64,000 nt of DNA from Sacculina carcini (lineage: Eukaryota > Arthropoda > Thecostraca > Sacculinidae): assembly GCA_916048095.2 (NCBI GenBank), contig OU696577.1, positions 4,000,001 through 4,064,000 on the forward strand, written 5' to 3'. Both the position numbers and the translations under genes were made by a program. The notes below the pieces were generated by a model. The model made no database searches. It was given only the letters and a program-made list of their open reading frames with translations, and had not been told where the DNA came from. Positions 21,146 to 32,497 of this stretch are shown here, in pieces. Position 1 is the first letter of the stretch. Every line of letters starts with the position of its first letter.

Positions 21146-21372
21146 AGACCTTGTGACTGCTGTATGAGACGTTCCGCCGCCCGTTTGTAGCCGGGTGATA
21201 CGGCGCTCCCGTCAGATGCACGATTCATCTTTCAGCACACCACACCCTGAATTCTTCAATTGAAAATACAGGTCCATTATCGGTAACAATTGTATGCGGA
21301 TACCAAAATGGGCAAAAACATCTTCAAGAAGCTCCGTTATAGCCTTCGTAGTTACGGCTTGAACGGCTTTGT

Positions 21373-21705
21373 GGACTCCGTGGTGCAGTTGTTAGCACAC
21401 CCGCCTCACAAGCGGGAGGTCCGTGGTTCGTAACCCGGCGGAGCAGAATTTCATTGGGCGAATTCTACAATCCCACAGCCCCTGTCCACCCAGCAGAAAA
21501 TGATGGTACCAGATATCAGTCATGAGTTGTGCCATGCATTCTGGGGAGGTGGCCCTCTCTAATACGTCTTACGTCCTTGTGGCGCCATAGCGTGGAGAGG
21601 GTCGGTTCTGCGGTGGCAGCGAGCTGCACGGGGCACACCTGTGTGTTTATAAGCTTCGGCTTCTTCCCGTGTAGCAGCTGCCACTTAGGCATTTAACCTT
21701 TTTTA
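21373..21705 (+). mobile_element. tRNA-derived SINE (tRNA-Val type head)
   Basis: The first ~75 bases fold like a tRNA: acceptor stem partly paired (CTCCG with CGGAG), A box TGGTGCAGTTG at 21381, anticodon stem CCCGC/GCGGG with loop CTCACAA (anticodon CAC, Val), B box GGTTCGTAACC at 21425. The body that follows contains CCACCCAGCAG and ATGGTACC segments of the kind found in tRNA-derived SINEs of many invertebrates. It interrupts the Gypsy-3 integrase. The B box departs from the consensus GGTTCGANNCC, so it is probably not active. The 3' end is uncertain. Confidence 0.75.
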
Positions 21706-22068
21706 ACCTTGAGTCGGATGGATGCATGGGTACTTGGACAGCGCATCGGTCATCACCAACCAGTTTTTGCCGAGAGAGTTCACGGCATGATCCACATGCA
21801 CTCGGCTCCAAACCTTTTCTGGTAACATGCAAGGGTGTACCGCTGGTTTTGGTGGATGGTTTTGCTGTTCCGCGCAATACGTACAGCTACGGCAAGTCGA
21901 TTCAATTTCACTGTCGATTCGAGGCCAATACACTGACGTTAGGGCTAGTTGCTTCGTTCGCATCATACCCATGTGTCCACAATGTAGACTCTGTAAAACA
22001 TTTTGACGCAAAACAGAAGAAATCACAATCCTGACGCCGTACAATAAGCAGCCATGTATCGTAGACAA
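21703..22068 (-). pseudogene. Gypsy-3 integrase zinc finger and core start
   Basis: Minus-strand frame with LHCGHMGMMRTKQLA and CRSCTYCAEQQ (H-H-C-C finger) and the core start WSRVHVDHAVN ... VMTDALSKYP. It ends at the SINE insertion. Fossil part. Confidence 0.75.
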
Positions 22069-22335
22069 TGCAGCTGCTCAACTCCTGAAACTTTCATCGT
22101 CCGTTTTCTGAACAGGCCAGCCTTCACGCGTATATCGCATAATCGTAGCAATGACTCTGTCTCTCGATGAATGTGCTTGTACGGATGATGCACTCGCTAA
22201 TTTCACTTGATAGTATATAGCGTTTATGGCATAAACTGCATGAACATCTTTTGCATCCTCTTCTTGGTCAAAGCCAACATCCTTGCCAACTGGTAGTCGG
22301 CTAAAAATGTCTGCATTGTCATGTTCAGCCGTTCA

Positions 22336-22604
22336 GCCATGTGTGTGTGCAGTCATGTGTATGTGTGGGTGTGTATGTGTGCGCGTGTGCGTCTATCATG
22401 TACTGTCTTGGTGGCGATGTAACTGGGGGAAGTATGGGCAGTGTAAAGGGGGTTCAATGACGCGTTGAGTCTCATGGAGGAGTCGAGATCGAGCGTTCAT
22501 GATGTGAGTGTGAACGATGCGCGGAAGCGTTGAGTTACAGTGTACGGTGGTGTTAATAATGAGTGTTGCGTGTATTTACTCGGTGTGACATTGTGCGATT
22601 GTGT
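22336..22604. other. Non-coding spacer with TG-rich tract
   Basis: No gene. 22345-22411 is TG-rich and is nearly the reverse complement of 48737-48805, so the two places share a repeat of about 70 bp. The remainder to 22604 is unremarkable. Confidence 0.5.
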
Positions 22605-23816
22605 GATTCAGTTGTTTTTTTAATATATTTGTTATAGCGTTTCTTTATTGTCCCTTACTCGTTTTGTTCATTGGTAATATTTGCCTATTTAAAGGAGGAT
22701 ATTGTCTTCTTGCTAGCTCATTCATTTACTTCTAAGACTATTTTTTTTGTTTAAGTCAATTAATCCTTCATTTTCTCAGGTTATATATTTGTATTTTTAA
22801 ATTTTGTTTCTGAATGTGATTGAGAATCAGGGTTCACAGCCATAGTTGCTTTGCAATCTTCCTGCTGAATTCTCTAATCACATTCTTTTTCTTCAATTTT
22901 CAGTTCAGTTTTTATATTATTTAATTTAACCTTTTCTATTAATATATGTGCTGTCCATAGATATATTTACTATTTTCTGCTTCATATCCGTTTTGTTGAT
23001 GTGGCGGGCTGAAAAATTAAGCCCCGCCCCCACGGCTAACGGCCGGTTTTCCCGTTTTCCGTCAGCGCCCAGTCCTTTCCGCGCACTGAGGTGCCAACTA
23101 ATTCTGTGTTGCTCTCATACTCTCTCTTTGTTGTCGCCCATTGTACATTTTGCTTTGCGATATAATCTGTTTGACAATGAGCTCTCAATAAATTGTTTTC
23201 ACATGTGTTTTCTAGTGTTTTTCTTGTTGTTTTTCCCGTTCTTCTAAATCTCTTTGGTCCTCTCTCAATTTTTTCTGCGGTCTTCGATCTCCTTCTATCT
23301 CGTTTGATCTTACAGCCTCTCAGCTAGCGTCTTTTTTTTCTACAAAAATTGACTCTGTTCTGAAAAATATCCCTCCTTTACGATCCTCCCTCTATCATAC
23401 TCGCACTTCCGAAAATTTTCCTTCATTTTCTTTTGTCTCTCTTCCTGACATTCTCCACCTTTTGTCCTCAATCAAGATGTCCCGCTTTCCCTTGGACTCA
23501 ATTAATTTTCGAGCTATTTCTGTGTCTCTTCCTTGTCTTGTGCCTTACCTTCTCCACCTTATCAACTCTTCTTTTCTGCATGGTGTTTTCTTGCCAGACA
23601 AACATGCTATTGTTCGACTCATTCTAAAAAACCTACTCTTGATCCCACTGCTCTCACCAATTACCGTCCTATATCTCTCCTCAGTCTTCCCTCCAAACTC
23701 CTTGAATCCGCTATTTCAGTGCAACTCTCTCCTTACATCTCTAAATTCATTGACCCGTGTCAATCTGGTTTCCGCTCTGCTCACCCTACTGAATCTGTAC
23801 TTATTTCCTTGTGTAA

Positions 23817-24142
23817 TGTGATAAGACATTGCTGGCGCAGATACATGGAAATGTGACGCAAAGTGTTCCGCGTGCTGCAGCGATCGCTAGCTGGTGAGTT
23901 GTTTTGTGTTGTATCAAATTAATATAGTTTGTAACTAGTTTGTAACTGCTGTATTATGTCAAATATTGTGTCACCGAATATTGTTAAATCTTTACTTCTC
24001 GTGTGTTATATTACTTGGATATATTTATGTATTACTTGTTATATTACGTTTTGTTTGTTTTCAGGTCTTATTGAACTTCTTCTTAATTTCTTCGCGCTGG
24101 AAATATATGTCAAACGAGTGTGTGCGCGCAGTCTTTATGACA
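23817..24142 (+). repeat. Gypsy-4 5' LTR
   Basis: 326 bp, TG...CA ends, ~96.5% identical to 32174-32497. It contains TTGTTTTCAGGT near 24055-24066 and an AT-rich U3-like half. Confidence 0.93.
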
Positions 24143-24298
24143 TTAAATTAAGAAGAGTGCTGTACAACCGAGGACTACAGTTTCGGAAGTCATGACTGAC
24201 AATACTTCACCAGTCGACGTAAAGGTGAAGGAGATGACGAGAGAAGTAGTTCGGGTCAACGACACTGAGCAAACACCAGGAAAGAGAGCTGAGCAAGT

Positions 24299-25558
24299 GT
24301 GGATGAGAATGCCGCGGGGGTCGTGACTGGTCCAACTCGACCGGAAGCGTGGCAAAGTCATCTAAACTTGCCCGTGCCGACGTTGAAAAACTCAGAAAGG
24401 ATTTCCGAGTGGAAACCGTTGTTCATGGCGGCCGTCAGTAGTTTGTTGTGTCGGGGGCTTGACGGTGAACGTCTAGCGATTGGGATGCTGCCGGCTTTTG
24501 TTAATCGGAGACCGGCCGAGCGAGAGCTGGTCAAGGAGATTGTTACCAATGCGACAACACTGTCTGAAGCATTCGGCGTACTCATTCAGACCCTGGATCC
24601 GCCCGCGAGCAAGTATGACAGCATGCACGAGTTATATGAGCGCAAGTGGAGGCCGGGGGAAATGATTGATGACCTGTACTACGAGATGAAGAAGCTGGCC
24701 CAACAAGCGTGTGCTGATCGGGAGATGATGCTCACACTTTTCATCGGACAACTGCCACGCGACATACAAGTGAAAGCGCGATCGTGGCGATCAGATCACA
24801 CCAATGGAGAAGAGGTCGGCCGAACCTTACTTATCGAAGTTAAGAGATGGTTGGTTGACAAGGGTGTACCACTGGATATAGACGCAGGATCTGAGCATGT
24901 GGCGGTGGCATCCATAGATGGTCCGGGTGAAGTTGCAGCCCTGGCACGACCCGATTCATCCTGGAAACGAGGTCAAAATCCCCGCGCGACGCTCAACGAA
25001 CACAACGTCAGGAAGACTTCAATAAGTTCTGATTGTTTTGTGTGTGGGTCGAAAACTCACTTTATGCGACAATGTCCGGAGAAACGCTGTCAGCGATGCG
25101 GACAAAAGGGACACCTTTTACGAAACTGCAAAGTAAGCGCTATGAAAAGGGGCGGCGTAAGGACTATGTTTGCTGTTGGCGCCAACTCTTCAAAGCCTCG
25201 TCGAGCGGAGAATACCGGTTCAGATACAGCTTCGGTAAAAGTGCGCATGAATGGAAAGCCGTGCATGGTCATGCTAGACTTGGGAGCCTCGACGTCCATA
25301 CTCGACAGGTGCACCGCCTCCAGCCTTGGATTGAAGATCGCCGATACTAAAGGTACGCGCCACAGATCAACGTTGACTGGAGTCGGCGGGAAGATTCGTG
25401 TTCGCGGTATTACCAATGTCATCATAGATGTCGGACAAAAGGAGAGCGTGAGTCACACTATGAATTTAGTAGAGGCAAGCGCCGGATCGTACTTTTGGGA
25501 CACGATTTTCTGTCACGTTTTGAGTAGACTGAATTTGATTGGAAGAATGGTCGGTTGA
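24299..25558 (+). pseudogene. Gypsy-4 gag-protease
   Basis: A 419-codon frame. Gag occupies residues ~1-235. Two CCHC knuckles follow (CFVCGSKTHFMRQC and CQRCGQKGHLLRNC, residues ~243-280), then an aspartic-protease domain with an LGAST-type active-site loop near residue 327. Broken fossil part; it joins the pol region out of frame. Confidence 0.85.
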
Positions 25559-27420
25559 GACTAGGTGGAATATGGCTGACAACCGAAGCTATGGTGGGAG
25601 GCAGTAATAGCCCCACTCGGGCGTCGGTCATGACTGCATTTGTCTCAACTAATGTTGATTTTGATGCTATGGGGAATCCTGAGCTTGATGTGTTTGAAAA
25701 CTCTCGTTTAATAAATGTGCTGCAGCAGTATGTTGATGTTTTCGCATGTAACCCCACGAAACCCAACATCACCAATCGCATATTACACTGTATTGACACG
25801 GGAAATGCCGCTCCAGTCAAACGTCAGCCATTTCGATTCAACCCAGTGGTAGACGCTGAGGTGAATCGACAACTGGAAGAGATGTTGCGTAACGGGGTAT
25901 GTCCTCCTATACATCCTCATGGGGGAGTCGGGTTGTCCTAATTCGCAAGAAAGATGGCACCTACCGCTTCGTAGTAGGTTACAGAGACCTTAACGCTGCT
26001 ACAAATAAAGATGCATACCCCGCGGCAGACTGGAGAAGAATCATTGACAACCTAGCTGGGAACTCGTATTTCTCATTTCTTGACAGTGCCAGCGCTTAAT
26101 GGTCGGTGCCAGTAAAGGAAAGACCGCTTTCGTAGTGCCCAATAGTCAATTCGAAATGAACGTAATGCCGTTCGGATTGAGCAACAGTCAGATCACTTAT
26201 TAACGCATGATAGACGAAGTGTTGAGGGATCAGCCCCATGCCGTGGCCTATGGACGACACATGTGTTTTTTCCAAGACGTTCTACGATCATCTGGATAAT
26301 CTGAGGTCAACGCTGGCAGCATATCAGAAGGCGAACCTGCAATTGAGGGCCGATAAATGCCGATTCGGCTATCAGCGGGGTGAGTTTGTAGGCCATGAGT
26401 TGACACCAGAAGGAAGCACACTGTTGGCAACTCACGTCGACACCATTCATCAATGGGCAGCACCAACTGGAGTGAAAGCGTTGCGACGTTTTCTGGGCTT
26501 CGCCAATTTCTATAGACACTTCATCCAGGGCATGGCTAATATGTGAACCTTTATACGGACTTACCAAGAAGAATTCGGTCTGGTCTTGGACGGAGGAGTG
26601 CCAAAATAGTTTCGAACAGTTGAAATCGGCAATAGCTGCCTGTCCTATGTTGGCATACCCAGTTTGGGACAGGCCTTTCGTGGTTTCCGTTGACGCCAGT
26701 TCCACGGGTATTGGTGGTATGTTGTCTCAAAGACACGACGACGGAATATTGAAACCGATTTCCTTTTTTTCAAGTTGTTTGACATCTGCACAGAAAAACT
26801 ATGCAGCAGGGGAGCTGGAAGCGTGGGCTATTATAGCTGCATTGAGGAAATGGTGGCAATATTTGCAAGCGGCTAAGAAAGTTTACTTCATCTCAGACCA
26901 CAATCCTTTAGTCTGGATGAAACGTAAGAAGGACCCACGGGGAAAGTTCGCAATGTGGCTATTGGCATTGGAAACACTGACCGACTATGAGAGTGTACCG
27001 TAAAGGTTCAAACAACCAATTAGCGGATTTTTTGAGTCACACCTGCGCATCGTTGGACAAGGACGTGAACAACAACGATGAATTCCTGGATCGTCACGTG
27101 TACATGACCAACGAAGAGACAGTGGATAATATTCGGCTAGGCCAAACGGAGGATTTTGTCATTATGCATGTTGTGAAGCAGTTATTGGAAAGCGGCTCAG
27201 TCCGTGAAGGGCGCTACCGTCGGTTTGACAACTTACACATTCAGAACGGACTGCTGATGAAACCGGGCCGGCTGGTCATTCCCGCAGAACTACAGTCTTC
27301 CCTAACGGAGGAATATCATCGACAAGGCCATTTCGGGGTCGACAAAACTCTGAATTCATTGAAGCTGGACGTTTATTGGATCGCCATTGAGGCAACTGTG
27401 AGACAAGTGTGTGAAAAGAT
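25555..27420 (+). pseudogene. Gypsy-4 reverse transcriptase-RNase H-integrase start
   Basis: In order: a protease-RT linker, RT blocks (PVKRQPFRFNP, VVLIRKKDGTYRF, FVGHELTPEG), tether (FLGFANFYRHF), RNase H (VSVDASSTGIGGML, AAGELEAWAIIAAL, FISDHNPL) and the integrase zinc finger (HRQGHFGVDKT). It is spread over several frames. It ends at the nested LTR element. Confidence 0.82.
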
Positions 27421-27421
27421 G

Positions 27422-28069
27422 TGTAGTTTCAGTGTACGTTGCGATGCCGTCACTCGATTGCGATGATGTCACCGCCGTTGAATCACATACCTGGAATAGA
27501 CGGACCTGCAATCGCACGCTGCAGGTTTGCAGAACAAGCGCGCTAGCCTGAGTGTGTATGCGTGCGCGTGTGTGCATGTGAATCAGTCCGTGTGTGCGCG
27601 TCTGCATGCGTGCGTATGCTTGTGAGTGTGTATGTGTACGTGTGTGTGTGATCACATCATCGCCACTGATGCCATCCATCTATATGTCGCAATGTATGCT
27701 ATGCTTGCGTGCTATGCTTGCTTGCGTATGCTTGTGAGTGTGTATGCGTGCGCGTGTGTGCATGTGAATCAGTCCGTGTATGCGCGTCTGCGTGCGTGCG
27801 TATGCTTGTGAGTGTGTATGTGTGCGTGTGTGTGTGATCACATCATCGCCACTGATGCCATGCATCTATATGTCCCAATGTATCTGCTTTATATGTGTAT
27901 GAGCGCTCATGTGTCATCGCTGTTGTCACACACATGTTCTTCGAACATAGCTTGTTATATAATGCGCTAACGGGGAGGAATCGGGGATTGTCTCTTGGTT
28001 TGCTCGTGTGGAATCGATCTGTGCGTGAAGAAATACATTGTCGTTTTTTTCTACATTCTGACACCTACA
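27422..28069 (+). repeat. 5' LTR of the non-autonomous element
   Basis: 648 bp. It contains two copies of a segment with GATCACATCATCGCCACTGA (27653 and 27836), while the partner LTR has one. Confidence 0.9.
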
Positions 28070-28084
28070 AGCTATTTCGGCAAC

Positions 28085-28654
28085 ATGGAAGCGAGTACGA
28101 GAGATGTCCCGATGCCGGAGGTGAGTGAGGGCAGTGTGGTTCCCTTCGACATTCGTCTGGTGCCCGAGTTTACTGGGCGGAACGTGCCAGTAACGGAGTG
28201 GCTGGAGAAAACCGAGATGGTCTGCAGATTGCGGGGAGTGAGCCGCCTGCAAGATGTTCTGCCACTTCGTCTTTCGGGTGGTGCGTTCAGCGTGTACGCG
28301 CAATTGTCCGATGCCGACAAGATGGACTACAGTCGTGTGAAACAGTACCTTTTGAAGGCGTTCGCGGTGGACAAGTTTGCGGCGTACGAAAGGTTCGTGA
28401 GCCGACATCTCAATGTGGGAGAGTCTGTCGACGTGTATCTGGCAGAGCTGCGCCGTCTGGCCTCGATATTCGGAGGAGCGGGGGACAGCGCGCTGATTTG
28501 CGCTTTCGTCGCCGGATCGCCGGAGGAGACGAGACACTCTCTGAGGGCTTCGTCACGTGTTGACGACCTGAAGTTATCAGAGATTCTGGCCAGAGCCAGG
28601 TCGCTGTTGGTGGAGACAACGACGGGATATACAGTTGCGATCCATCCTGCCTAG
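28085..28654 (+). CDS. Gag-like protein of the non-autonomous LTR element (189 aa)
   Basis: ATG 28085 directly after the left LTR, open for 189 codons. It reads as a retrotransposon gag domain: DIRLVPEFTG, then VTEWLEKTEMVCRLRG, LSGGAFSVYAQL, and a helical region with FVSRHLNVGESVDVYLAELRRL cut short here for length. No zinc knuckle follows, because the minisatellite starts soon after the stop. The open frame in a young element hints that gag may be kept for its own use in packaging. Confidence 0.75.
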   Translation: MEASTRDVPMPEVSEGSVVPFDIRLVPEFTGRNVPVTEWLEKTEMVCRLRGVSRLQDVLPLRLSGGAFSVYAQLSDADKMDYSRVKQYLLKAFAVDKFAAYERFVSRHLNVGESVDVYLAELRRLASIFGGAGDSALICAFVAGSPEETRHSLRASSRVDDLKLSEILARARSLLVETTTGYTVAIHPA

Positions 28655-28714
28655 AAGCAGAAAAATGTCTGATCTGGGAGCGACAAGTTTTCTGGCCAGA
28701 GAAGCAGGCGCGAT

Positions 28715-29342
28715 GCGAGAACGCACAGGTGCGGACGGCGAGACGCATAGGTGTGACCGGCAGAGAACGCACAGGTGCGGCCGGTAAAAACGCACGGGTG
28801 CGGCCGGTAAAAACGCACGGGTGCGGCCGGCAAAAACGCACAGGTGCGGCCGGCAGCGACCCACAGGTGCGCCCGGTGGGAACGCACGAGTGCGGCCGTT
28901 GGAAACGCAGAATTGCTACCGGCGAAGACGCACGAGTGCGGCCGGTGGGAACGCACAGGTACGTGTGCGGCCGGCGAAGACGCAGAAGTGCGGCCGGTGG
29001 GAACGCATAGGTGCGGCCTGTGGGAACGCACGAGTGCGCCCAGTTTGAAAGCGGAATTGCGCCTGGCGGAGACGCGCCGGTGAGGCCGGTGAAGACGCAC
29101 GGGTGCGGCCGGCGAGACGCACAGGTGCGATCGGCAGTGACGCACAGGTGCGGCCGGCAGCGACGCACAGGTGCGGCCGGTAGGAACGCAAAAGTGCGGC
29201 CGGTGGGAACTCACAGGTGCAGCCGGTGTGAACGCAGAAGTGCGGCCGGCGAGATGCACAGGTGCGGCCGGTGGGAACGCAGAGGTGCGGCCGGTGGGAA
29301 CGAACAGGTGCGGCCGGCGAAGACGCTGAGGTGCAGACGGTG
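28715..29342. repeat. GC-rich 23-bp minisatellite
   Basis: About 27 units of GGTGCGGCCGGTGGGAACGC plus three bases, with period 23 (for example 28774, 28797, 28820). Because 23 is not a multiple of three and stops are rare, all six frames are open, which yields spurious Arg/Cys-rich frames of up to 361 codons. Units vary at two or three sites. Confidence 0.92.
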
Positions 29343-29472
29343 TGCCGCGACACGTACGAGACCTCAGACTGGTGGCATCGGAGCGGTTCGAAGTCGTTGC
29401 TGGCTGCAATTTGGAATGTATGAGGTTATTGCTCATGAATGTTAGCTCAATTATCTTGATGATCAGGGGGAG

Positions 29473-30008
29473 TGTAGTTTCAGTGTACGTTGCGATGCCG
29501 TCACTCGATTGCGATGATGTCTCCGCCGTTGAATCACATACCTGGAATAGACGGACCTGCAATCGCACGCTGCAGGTTTGCAGAACAAGTGCACTAGCCT
29601 GAGTGTGTATGCGTGCGAGTGTGTGCATGTGAATCAGTCCGTGTATGCGCGTCTGCATGCGTGCGTATGCTTGTGAGTGTGTATGCGTGCGCGTGTGTGC
29701 AAGTGAATCAGTCCGTGTATGTGCGTCTGCGTGCATGCGTATGCTTGTGAGTGTGTATGTGTGCGTGTGTGTGTGATCACATCATCGCCACTGATGCCTT
29801 GCATCTATATGTCGCAATGTATCTGCTGTATATGTGTATGAGCGCTCATGTGTCATCGCTGTTGTCACACACATGTTCTTCGAACATAGCTTGCTATATA
29901 ATGCGCTAACGGGGAGGAATCGGGGATTGTCTCTTGGTTTGCTCGTGTGGAATCGATCTGTGCGTGAAGAAATACATTGTCGTTTTTTTCTACATTCTGA
30001 CACCTACA
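29473..30008 (+). repeat. 3' LTR of the non-autonomous element
   Basis: 536 bp partner of 27422-28069, with a single copy of the internal segment. Confidence 0.9.
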
Positions 30009-31110
30009 CGATGCGAAGTCTGCGCCAGACAGAAGCATTCAACCCAGCCAAAGACAACGATGCAATTACCGCACTACGGCATACAGGGTCCCCGCCAGGC
30101 GGTCGCGATGGATATTGCTACGTTACCTTGGAGCGGTGATGGTCAAAAGTATTTGTTGGTGATCGTGGATTTGTTCTCGAAATACATGGAACTGGTAGTC
30201 ATGAAAGATCAGACAGCTGATTCGGTTGTGGCGGCTTTCCGTAACGAATGGATATATCGTCACGGAATACCCAGAATATTGATAACTGACCAAGGCAGAA
30301 ACGTCGATTGAGTATTGGTGAGAGCTGTATGTGATGAGTTGAACATACAAAAGAGACGATCCAGCCCTTACCACCCTCAAGCAGATGGGCAAGCGGAGCG
30401 TTCTGTACAGACAGCGAAACAGACCATCAAGTGTTTACTGGATGACCATGACATGACGGTGGAGGAATGTCCGAAGGTGGTTAGAGAAGCCACGTCAACA
30501 ATGCTACAAATCACAGCACTGGAAAGTCTCCTGCGTTAGTGATGTTTGGCGTTAATCTACGTGCTCCCAAACTGATCGACATGATACTTCCTACGGCAGA
30601 CGTAAGCCCCGATGATCTGTTGGCGGAAACTGCGGCCAAGCATATCACGATACAGACTGAGGTTATCAAGAATACCGACAATGCCCGGCTTCAATACAAA
30701 CGTTATCATGACCGTGGGAAAGTCGCACCAGATCAAACAGCAATCCAAGTTGGTGACCGAGTGATGCTCAAGAATGATGCTAGGTCTGGATTGGATCCGC
30801 GATACTCTGGTCCACACAAAGTGGTCGGATTACGGTGGACTAACGTGTTTATCGAATCCAATACTCGAGAAATCCCGGCTGATTGTGTTCATCACGACCG
30901 ATGCAAGCGTCTACCAACGGACGCCTCGCCGCGTAACGAATCACGTACATTATCGCGTGATCAATCACCTGCATCTTCACCGCATTCAACCCAAGAGCCG
31001 ACTGGTAGCTTCAATGCGACGGGAGGTGAAGCGATCGACCCTGACGTGTTCAGATTCATACTGGCAGCTTTTCGCAGTGGACGCTGCATTCAGCGTAATC
31101 GGCGATACGC
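30009..31110 (+). pseudogene. Gypsy-4 integrase, remaining part
   Basis: Begins right after the nested element with CEVCARQK, then the core (AVAMDIATLPW, LITDQGRN, SPYHPQADGQAERSV) and the C-terminal domain (VGDRVMLKND). Fossil part, broken. It stops where the LINE B tail was inserted. Confidence 0.82.
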
Positions 31111-31115
31111 TGACT

Positions 31116-32118
31116 GATCTCCGACAATTTTACCCTATTCGTTCGTCGATTGATGTCTCATCCGCTAGTCTTCTGGTAAACTCCTATATCTTTTCTAAGA
31201 TCGACTATTGCAACTCGCTCTTCTTCCATCTCCCTTGAAATCTATCCGCCAACTCCAAGCAGTGATCAACCTTGCTTGTCGGTTTGTACTGAGGCTTCCT
31301 CCGCGAACCCCTACTTCGGTGCATATCCGACAGCTCGGTTGGTTACCTGCTCTTTCTCGTATCCGCTATAAGGTATGTTGTCTGGTCTTCAAACTTATCC
31401 ACTCTCCCTCTTCTCCTTCATATCTCCGTTCTCTATTGACTCTCAATAATCGCACTTCTTGTCGCATTCCTGTGCCATTAGTCTGTCCTCCTGCTCTTAA
31501 TCAATCATCTTGGTCATCCAAATATTTTTATTTCTCTGCTCCTCGTATCTATAACTCGCTCCATCTTACCTTCACCACAAGTCTTCATTCCGATCCTTTT
31601 CTGCTGATCTTCATAAATATCTGCTCACTCATTCTCTTGATGACTAAATGTATGATTTGTCTTTGGTTATATGTGTTTTGTTCGTGCTGATCGTCCTGTG
31701 TTGTACCCTCGTTGTTCTTGCTTGATATTTGTCTTTTTACTCACTGTGAATTATCTGTTTTCGTTGCTGCGTCCCGTTTTTGCATCTCTTGCATTCGTCG
31801 TTGTCTGGTCAGTCTTCGCCCTGCTCCTGGTAACCGTGTAATTCCAGTACAACCAGATTCATGGTCGAGTCGTCGGCGACTAAACCGGCTCCCCCACTGT
31901 TCTGCAGTGAGGAGGGTGGCTAGACACCCGACAGGAAAAAAATCAAAACCTGTTTCAAGGGCGGTTGAGCTATCTGATAGCCAACGGCCATCTAGCATGT
32001 TCCAGTTTGCAAACGTGTTTTCATTTTTCTATTTGTGCCTACGCCCTGCTCGCTGTGATGTTCCTGTCGGTTGTCTTTTTCGCGCCTGTGTATAAATATG
32101 TGCGCTATATTAAATATA

Positions 32119-32151
<33 letters not shown>
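31116..32151 (+). mobile_element. LINE B fragment (5'-truncated) inserted in Gypsy-4
   Basis: Matches the last ~270 codons and 3' UTR of LINE B at 59470-60450. The frame reads LRQFYPIRSSIDVSSASLLVNS, then KSIRQLQAVINLACRF, LGWLPALSRIRYKVCC. A shift near 31235 separates the pieces. The 3' end is GCGCTATATTAAATATATG followed by (TTG)n to 32151. TGACT at 31111-31115 and 32152-32156 is a likely target duplication. Confidence 0.85.
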
Positions 32152-32152
<1 letters not shown>

Positions 32153-32173
32153 GACTAATTGTGGGGGAGTGAT

Positions 32174-32497
32174 TGTGATAAGACATTGCTGGCGCAGATA
32201 CATGGAAATGTGACGCAGTGCTCCGCGTGCTGCAGCGATCGCTAGCTGGTGAATTGTTTTGTGCTGTATCAAATTAATATAGTTTGTAACTAGTTTGTAA
32301 CTGCTGTATTATGTCAAATATTGTGTCACCGAATATTGTTAAATCTTTACTTCTCGTGTGTTATATTACTTGGTTACATTTATGTATTACTTGTTCTATT
32401 ACGTTATATTTGTTTTCAGGTGTTATTGAACTTCTTCTTAATTCCTTCGCGCTGGAAATAAATGTCAAACGAGTGTGTGCGCGCAGTCTTTATGACA
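32174..32497 (+). repeat. Gypsy-4 3' LTR
   Basis: 324 bp partner of 23817-24142, followed by GTAA, the duplicated target. Confidence 0.93.

Larger units (their letters stand above)
20370..22335 (-). mobile_element. Ty3/Gypsy fragment (Gypsy-3), integrase region, with SINE inside
   Basis: Minus-strand traces in order: end of RNase H (DIFSRLPVG near 22300), integrase zinc finger (LHCGHMGMMRT ... CRSCTYC, 22000-21870), integrase core (VHVDHAVN, LVMTDALSKY), its continuation beyond the SINE (TGAPYHPATNGAAERLIQ near 21200) and the C-terminal domain (FLMQYRRTPTSGG, PRWVPAIVVKR). A purine tract GGTGGGGAGG near 20500 followed by TGTTGTGG suggests the start of its 3' LTR. Heavily broken (at least five breaks). 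Confidence 0.75.
27422..30008 (+). mobile_element. Non-autonomous LTR element with gag-like gene and minisatellite
   Basis: Direct LTRs 27422-28069 and 29473-30008 start TGTAGTTTCAG and end ACACCTACA. The left LTR is 112 bp longer because an internal GT-rich segment is duplicated; elsewhere they differ by about 2%. GATG flanks both sides. The 1.4-kb interior holds only a gag-like frame and a 23-bp minisatellite, then a purine tract AGGGGGAG before the 3' LTR. There is no protease, RT or integrase, so it must have moved with enzymes of another element. It lies inside the Gypsy-4 integrase and is younger than it. Confidence 0.88.
23817..32497 (+). mobile_element. Ty3/Gypsy LTR retrotransposon (Gypsy-4)
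   Basis: LTRs 23817-24142 (326 bp) and 32174-32497 (324 bp), beginning TGTGATAAG and ending TATGACA, with about 11 substitutions and one 2-bp gap (~3.4%). The target duplication is GTAA on both sides. The interior has gag-protease, RT-RNase H and integrase parts in the usual order, with a non-autonomous LTR element (27422-30008) in the integrase and a LINE B tail (31116-32151) before the 3' LTR. A purine tract GTGGGGGAG precedes the 3' LTR. It is broken, with roughly five to eight breaks besides the insertions. Confidence 0.92.

Noticed and set aside
21373-21445. A functional tRNA-Val gene
   Set aside because: Acceptor stem and B box are imperfect and a SINE body follows directly.
28715-29342. 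Regular repeats that might suggest a CRISPR array
   Set aside because: Period is 23 with no unique spacers, and the setting is a eukaryotic LTR element.
28410-29736. Frames of up to 361 codons and many overlapping frames on both strands
   Set aside because: They arise from the 23-bp GC-rich minisatellite, in which stops are rare in every frame.
31992-32186. Poly-Gln minus-strand frame
   Set aside because: It is the (TTG)n tail of the LINE B fragment read backwards.
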